A stretch of DNA of 64,000 nt. Source: Nageia nagi. Its lineage: Eukaryota > Pinophyta. The first letter of the stretch is position 1. Each line of letters begins with the position of its first letter. The notes under the pieces were generated by a model, which saw only the letters and a list, made by a program, of their open reading frames with translations, had not been told where the DNA came from and did no database searches. The stretch is from assembly GCA_050084985.1 (NCBI GenBank), contig JBITNC010000001.1, forward strand, positions 97,774,001-97,838,000, written 5' to 3'. Positions 57,961-64,000 of the stretch are shown here, piece by piece. Both the position numbers and the translations under genes were made by a program.

Positions 57961-59560
57961 AAAAATAAGCATAATCTGAAAGTATTCTTCCATCATGTTC
58001 AAATTATATGGAAAAATTCTTCTAGAATAAGCCTTTCCCAGTTACCTAAGGTACACAATTGTTAAGGATCAATTATAGTGTTGAACATGGGCTTCCAAAA
58101 TATGGACCAATGGAATTGACCAATTATTGTTCAATCTCTTACCTTACTCATCCTAGTCCAAGACTAGTGGTTCCTAAAGAAAAGCTTAACCACACCTCTA
58201 TAGTGACCTAGTCCATATATATTTAATGTACTACCTTTTTCATGCTTATAAAACATATTTCAAAAATTGATAAAATACCTTTTTTCATGCAATTCATGGC
58301 TACAAAAAGGACTTCTTAAACTTTTTATGAAGTGCTTGGGAATAAACACTAATAACATAAAACCCATTTTTGTATATACCTTATAATCATTACAAAATAT
58401 GTATCTTGTCAAATAATTCTTAGGCCTTGTATATTATTCCATATTTTGCATACATATGATCTATCATGGCACTTACAAACCACAATATTTGATTTACAAG
58501 AATCAAGTAGACACATCCATACACCTAATTTAGCTTTTATGAGTATTTTGGTAGTATCTTGTCAAATAATTACTATACCTTATGGTGTATTCTTCCATAT
58601 TTTGCATACATGTAATTTATTAGAGCACTTACAACCATAATATTTGATTTACAAGCACCAAGTAGACACATCCACACATCTAGTTCAAGTTTTATGGGTA
58701 TTATGTCATTGAAGTTCAAAGCACCCTTAAGATAGCCTAGTAGCCAAGAAGGTCAACAATGCATGTATAATGATTCATCCTAGGAATAATATGTAAAATC
58801 AATATAAATTTAAAGTGCCATGGTCGAAAATCCTAGATAAGAAGAATTAAGTACCAAGGGAGGGTTGACTAACTAGAGATAATTATGCATGCATGTTAAT
58901 AATTCAAAAAACTAGTTTAGCAATTGAATCATGGGGGGAGGATAATTGCCTTTATTTTAGATCTTATAAAGGAATAAAGCATACTAGAAATAAGGTTTAC
59001 AACTTTGAAATTGGAAGACTTTGTAACTTTTGAAAGAATAGAGTGGAATGCAATTTGGTTATTTGATTTGAGAAAAAGTTGGGAGGAATAACATATTGAA
59101 GGATTATTATAATTGTATAATTTATTATATTTAGTTATGATAATGGAATTATTATTTGAACTTTCAAGGTTATATAGTTCTTAATTAGCTTGTACTTAAT
59201 ATATATTTCAAGCTTATTCACAATGATTCTTAGTGTTCATTATGTGTATATTAACATGAAATATTTATGTAATTATTTTAAGTTTTGAATTCAATATTTA
59301 GCAATTATATCCCATTAGGCATTAAGTTAACATTAAATTAATTTTATAAGACTTATAGATTTGTAAGTGGTGGTGGAGTAGATCCATAATTTTAACACAC
59401 AATTATTGATCAATCAAGCTTATTTTTATTCTTATAACTAATATGAACTTAGGTTATGCAACCAAATACCTCAAATGACTAGTATTATTCTTATTTTAAT
59501 ATCATGATTTATAAAGAATCATCTTATAAATAATATTTGTAGACTTATATTAAAAAAATA
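57961..59560. repeat. ~1.6-kb direct repeat R1
   Basis: Matches R2 (61291-62911) along its length: AGTATTCTTCCATCAT, AGTTACCTAAGGTACACAA, AAATATGGACCAATGGAA, AACCACACCTCTA, CATGCAATTCATGGCTACA, ATTGAATCATGGGGGGA, AAGTGGTGGTGGAGTAGATC and AGAATCATCTTATAAATAAT. It contains a ~153-bp internal tandem duplication (58403-58708). No coding motif. Confidence 0.88.
58403..58708. repeat. ~153-bp tandem duplication inside R1
   Basis: Units start ATCTTGTCAAATAATT at 58403 and 58556. Each contains TTCCATATTTTGCATACAT, then CAAGTAGACACATCCA. R2 carries the same duplication (61731 and 61883), so it predates the R1/R2 duplication. Confidence 0.85.
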
Positions 59561-59771
59561 TATTCTAGTAACAACTATTTATACTAATAACAACTAATTA
59601 TCAATATACTTAAGTTAGCTTCAAAGCATGATCAAGATATAACTTAAGTGTGGTCAAGTTGTAACAATAGGTAGTCAAGATGTTACAAGAAATGCATACT
59701 TAATCAATATATAACATAAGTACAACATTTATAACTTATCCAAAATATAATTGAATGATTCCTAAAATGTA

Positions 59772-61060
59772 ATGAATATGGAAATAAATAGAGTGGAGAC
59801 AAATCCACCTCATGAATGGGTTAATATTCTCAATAAGGATAGAGCAAAGCTTATGGAAGAAATAAGAGTTGATCTTGAGACCATGATTATTGATAACAAC
59901 CTCTCATTATTATCCCAAAAGATATCTTTAGTTATGAAATATATCAATAAAATAACATACTTATAGGGAGGTTTGTTGGAATTAGACCAAGCCAAGAAGT
60001 AATTTGGAAATGCATGATTAAAAAAATTGGAGTAAAGATCAAGTGGAGCTAGTTGCGCTACCTAGAAAATTCTTACATTTTAAATTTCATTACAAGGAGG
60101 ATATATTGAAAGTTATTAAGTTCTAGGTCCTTGGTTTTTAGGGAAATAATGCTTAGTGTTTAAATATTGACATTAAAGGATTTAGCCCAAAGATAAAAAA
60201 TATAAATCTTATACCCACTTGGGTTAGTATTCCAAATCTATCAATGTAATATTTAAATATAAGTGTGATTCCAAGAATTTCAAAAGGTATAGGGGAACAA
60301 ATGTTAATTAAGAAAGGAATTAAGACTCAAAGAAGAATGACTAATGTTAGATTCTATGTTAATATTGATATTACTAAGAAACTAAAGAAAAGAGTTTTTA
60401 TTAATGAATAGGATGAAGGAACTTGGGAGGAAAAACTTATTTATCAAAACCTTCCATTACAATGTACAAGACATTGTAATTAATTCTACCATTATGCAAA
60501 AGAATTCCCAGTGAGGTGTAAAGAAGTGAGTGAAGAAAATAGAATAAATAAAGAGGGAAAAAATGATAAGGCATGGAGAGAATCTCAAGTACAAAATAAT
60601 AGAAGAAAAAATTAAGCCCAAATGTAGAATAACAAAACCTAAAATCAAGATCTAAGATTGTGAAAAGGAAATGAACAAAATTAGAGGGAAAATCCAACAA
60701 ATGATAGAAATCCATTTGGGATCTTAGCGATTTTTGAAGCTAGCAATCTAGAAGATGAACAACAATTTGTAATCAATAAGGAGATGAAAATTTTGAAAGG
60801 ATTAAAACAATATGAACTAATGGAGGATGTAATGGATGAAAATTTGGGAAAAATGGTTCACAAAAAGAAAAGCTAAAGAAATGATGAAGAGCAGGTTAAT
60901 GAAGTCCCACAAAAAATACCTCAAGAAGATGAGATCCTGATTAGATAATTATCCAACTTTAGAAAGACTCCAATGTAGTATAAAGGCATATGAGAAGGCC
61001 ATCATAATAAGAAATAATACATAAAAAAATAATCAAAGATATAGAAAATGGGTTACAATA
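59772..61060 (+). pseudogene. DUF4283 / zinc-knuckle protein remnant between R1 and R2
   Basis: Plus-strand fragments: an opening 64-codon frame (59772-59966, NPPHEWVNILNKDRAKLMEE), then VELVALPRKFLHFKFHYKED (about 60048), GFSPKIKNINLIPTWVSIPN (about 60182), GEQMLIKKGIKTQRRMTNVR (about 60294) and KLIYQNLPLQCTRHCN with FYHYAKEFPVRCKEV close behind (about 60434-60530). This is the DUF4283 plus zf-CCHC_4 pattern found in ORF1 of plant LINEs and related gag-like proteins. A Lys/Glu-rich tail with MEDVMDENLGKMVHKKK follows. No endonuclease or RT is found downstream; R2 begins 230 bases later. Decayed by stops. Confidence 0.7.
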
Positions 61061-61290
61061 CAACTTAGAGTAGAGTTGACATTTATTTCTCCCTACTAAG
61101 GATCCAATGAAGAGGAAAGTGACATAGACACTAATAGGATAATATAGAATAGTTATGCTTATATTTAGGATAAATATATTTTACTTCTACATAATTGCAA
61201 TGAGATGTTTAGGACCTAACTCACTCGCCTATAAGCATTAAGCTTCGAAAAATAGTTTAGGTCGAGATAAGAAAATAAAATGAACCTAAG

Positions 61291-62911
61291 TAAAAAAATA
61301 GGCATAATATGGAAGTATTCTTCCATCATAAAATTAGATGGAAGAATAATTTTAGAATATGCCTTCCTTAGTTACCTAAGGTACACAACCCCTATGGATC
61401 AATCATGTTATTGGCCATGGGATCCCAAAATATGGACCAATGGAACTAACTAATCATCATTCAATATCTTACCTTGCTCATCCTAGTCAAATACTAGAAA
61501 CACCTAAAGGAAAGCCTAACCACACCTCTAATATAGTGAGCTAGTCCATGGATATTCAATGCACTGTATTTTTCATGCTTGTAAAAATCCCTTCAAAAAG
61601 AGATAAACCTTTTTTCATGCAATTCATGGCTACATCAAGGATGCCTTAACTCTAATGAAGCACTTGGGAACCAACACTAACAATATAAAATCCATTTTTG
61701 TATGTACCCTATAATTATTATAAAATATGTATCTTATCAAATAATTCTCAATCCTTGTGTATTCTTCCATATTTTGCATATATGTGATCTATTAGGGCAC
61801 TTGCAACCATAACATTTGATTGAAAAGAACCAAATAGGTACATCCACACACCTTATTTAGGTTTTATGTGTATTTTGATAGTATCTTGTCAAATAATTCC
61901 TAGGCCTTGTGGTGTATTCTTCCATATTTTACATACATATAATTTATTAGAGCACTCACAACCACAACATTTAATTTACAAACACCAAGTAGACACATCC
62001 ACATATCTATTTTAGGTTTTATGGGTATTGTGTCACTAAAGTTCAAAGCACCCTCAAGATAGCCTACACAACAAATAAGATCAATAATGCATATATAATG
62101 ATTCATCTAAGGAATAATATGTAAAATCAATCAATGTAAATTTGGTAATATGTAAAATCAATATAAATTTAGAGTTCCATGGTAGAAACTCTTGGAAGAG
62201 AAGAATTATGTTGAAAATATAGTAGTGAGAGGATTGAGAGATAAATAGTTTAGAAATTGAATCATGGGGGGATGATAATTCCCTTTATTTTAGATATTTT
62301 AAATAACTAAAGCATGATAGAAATAAGGTTTATGAATTTAGACCTAGAATACTTTGTAACTTTTGAAAGAATAGAGTGAAATGCAATTTGATTATTTTAT
62401 TTGAGAAAAAGTTAGGAGGAATAACATATTGAAGGATGATTATAATTGTATAATTTATAAGATCTAGTTATGATAATAGAATTATTGTTTGAACCTTTCA
62501 AGGCTATATAATTTTTCATTAGCTTGCAATTAATATATATTTCAATCTTATTCATAATGGTTCTTGTCTATTTTTTTCTTTTCCACTATAATTTTAGTTT
62601 TCACTATATGTATATTAACATGAAATATTTATGTAATTATTTTAATTTTTGAATTCAATATTTAGCAATTTTATCCCATTAGGGATTAAGTCAACATTAA
62701 ATTACTTTTATAAAACTTATAAATTTGTAAGTGGTGGTGGAGTAGATCCATAATTTTGATACTCAATTATTGATCAATCAATCTTATTTTTATTCTTATA
62801 ACTAATATGAACTTAGGTTATACAACCAAAGACTTTCAAATGACTAGTATTATTCTTCTTTTAATATCATGATTATAAAGAATCATCTTATAAATAATAT
62901 TTTTAGACTTA
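61291..62911. repeat. ~1.6-kb direct repeat R2
   Basis: Second copy of R1, in the same orientation, with moderate divergence and small indels. It ends AGACTTACACTAGAC, where a CACTA-like terminus begins. Together R1 and R2 bracket the DUF4283 remnant. Confidence 0.88.
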
Positions 62912-62954
62912 CACTAGACAAAAAAAGGCTTTTGGGGTGGTTACAAACCATTGG
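62912..62954. mobile_element. CACTA-like terminus
   Basis: CACTAGACAAAAAAAGGCTT followed by TTGGGGTGGTTACAAACCAT resembles a plant CACTA terminal repeat with a subterminal inverted motif (GGTGGTTACAAACCA). It directly precedes repeat family F copy c. No opposite end was identified. Confidence 0.4.
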
Positions 62955-64000
62955 GGTGAGTGCAAGAAGTTAGGTCCACTTTATGGCCAAAAAGTGAAAG
63001 TGTTTTCCTTTATTTTCAAGTTTGGGCAAGATTGATCTCAAAATTTGAACACTTAAATATGAAATCATGAAAAATGTCATTACTATGAAAATGTAGTGCT
63101 CAAAGTTTGGTTTTTAAATATATAATTTATTCTAATACCTAGATGATAGAAATTTAATTTTGATGGGGATGAATAAAAATAAAGTTTTAAAATATACCAT
63201 TTTAGGACCATACCATGCACATGTCCATCATGCATAATTTGATCAAAATCAAGGTATTTTTTAAAATCCTTTTAGGAATATATACCTAAGATATTGAAGC
63301 TTGTATTAGATATTTTTTTCATAATTTTTTCATGAATAGTTTTTTTATTAATTTGTTATTGGTCATGTTTGTTGTTTCAAAAAGTGCTCATGTATTTAAT
63401 GCATAATTTTACCTAAACTTAATTTTTTTCATAAAAAAAAATTATCTTTTAAAGAATTCTCTAAAGCTTGTCCCTATATAATTTTTTTCAGAATTCCTAA
63501 AAATAAAAAATTATTAAGAAAATAAGATACTATCATATTTCAAGTATATGTACCACTTTTACTAAAAAATAATTGAAAAAACATAAAATTTTATCCAATT
63601 CTAAAAAAATAGCATATTTAAAATCTACGCTCTTTAATCTATAATGAATTTTAATTTCATGAAAATAATCTACCAAAAACTTCATCAAATGTATACCCAA
63701 AGTTGAGATTTTCTATTAAAATTTCCATGAACACATACTTGCAGGTCCAAGGCTAAGGGTTGGCTCACCAAACCTTTTTTGAGCCTAAAACTAAGGCAAA
63801 ATCAAAGATTTACATATCAAGATCTTGATATTTAATGCTAAGAAAATGTATGTATTTCAATTTTAAATATCGATATCTCGAATCAAAATCAAGATCTTGA
63901 TATTTATCATTTCAAAAAGTGCTCATCTCCCTCAAGCATAATTTGACCTAAACCTATCACTTTTTTTAAGTTGTAGAGAATTATATGCAGAATGTGGATT
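62955..64000 (+). repeat. Dispersed repeat family F, copy c
   Basis: Starts GGTGAGTGCAAGAAGTTAGG and follows copy b closely: TGATCTCAAAATTTGAA, CCATACCATGCACATGTCCA and GGTCCAAGGCTAAGGGTTGG at about 63745. The tail holds two perfect palindromes (63814-63831 and 63888-63901). AAAAAGTGCTCAT near 63380 recurs at about 63914. It continues beyond the window. Confidence 0.78.
63814..63831. repeat. 18-bp perfect palindrome
   Basis: ATATCAAGATCTTGATAT reads the same on both strands. Its core recurs as ATCAAGATCTTGAT at 63888-63901, and decayed versions occur in copy b (ATATCAAGATCTC near 57142, AATCTCGATATTT near 57220). Confidence 0.95.

Noticed and set aside
60437-60715. 92-codon Phe/Leu-rich minus-strand ORF
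   Set aside because: Antisense to the zinc-knuckle part of the DUF4283 remnant; composition follows from A-rich coding on the other strand.
59772-61060. Complete LINE between R1 and R2
   Set aside because: Only ORF1-type DUF4283 and zinc-knuckle sequence is present; no endonuclease or RT motif was found before R2 begins.

Overview
The window reads as nuclear DNA of a large seed-plant genome, most likely a gymnosperm (inference). It is AT-rich. It is dominated by old, stop-ridden copies of plant retrotransposon families (Ty1/Copia, Ty3/Gypsy, LINE with a DUF4283 ORF1) and by two remnants of the plant mobile domain (PMD) family. It holds one clearly recognisable host-type gene with GT-AG introns, a HOTHEAD-like GMC oxidoreductase. 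No prokaryotic gene organisation, CRISPR array, rRNA or tRNA gene was seen.

Layout. 1-6301: a minus-strand Copia remnant that has lost its reverse transcriptase, an AT-rich stretch with short tandem repeats, and a minus-strand Copia LTR with primer-binding site and TATA box. That LTR abuts the open gag frame of a plus-strand Gypsy element, so the two look nested. 6302-13052: the Gypsy element (Gln/Asn-rich gag, protease, RT, RNase H, start of integrase), cut off inside integrase. 13118-15077: five almost identical head-to-tail copies of a 392-bp unit, which is an amplified 3' part of a minus-strand PMD pseudogene whose body lies at 15083-16250. 16960-23177: a nearly complete plus-strand Copia element with ~190-bp LTRs and an extra acidic reading frame ahead of gag. 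25200-31025: a minus-strand LINE with both ORFs. 31759-32415: a Gypsy gag scrap. 32420-38121: two ~1.8-kb LTR-like direct repeats around ~2 kb with no visible coding capacity. 39063-40800: a second PMD pseudogene. 42537-44330: an LTR-like, more complex stretch with a TATA box.

44340-51500 is mostly AT-rich repeats, including a 54-bp-arm foldback, plus two more complex unassigned islands. 51796-53836 is the GMC oxidoreductase locus. It has five recognisable exons and intact FAD and GMC signatures, but a frame break ahead of the catalytic histidine region and an apparent internal loss of about 55 codons, so it is probably a recent pseudogene. A 100-codon antisense frame overlaps its start. 55095-56298 is a Gypsy RNase H-integrase fragment interrupted by a dispersed repeat (here family F) that also occurs at 44790 and 62955. 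57961-62911 holds two ~1.6-kb direct repeats flanking a DUF4283/zinc-knuckle frame, with CACTA-like termini nearby.

Functionally, nothing here forms an operon or pathway. The interest lies in how the elements are built and broken: non-autonomous derivatives, a young tandem expansion, an uncharacterised Copia leader ORF, and the decay of a single-copy-looking gene. Homology calls come from motif recognition by eye in six-frame translation. No database search was possible, and element ends without a matching partner are approximate.
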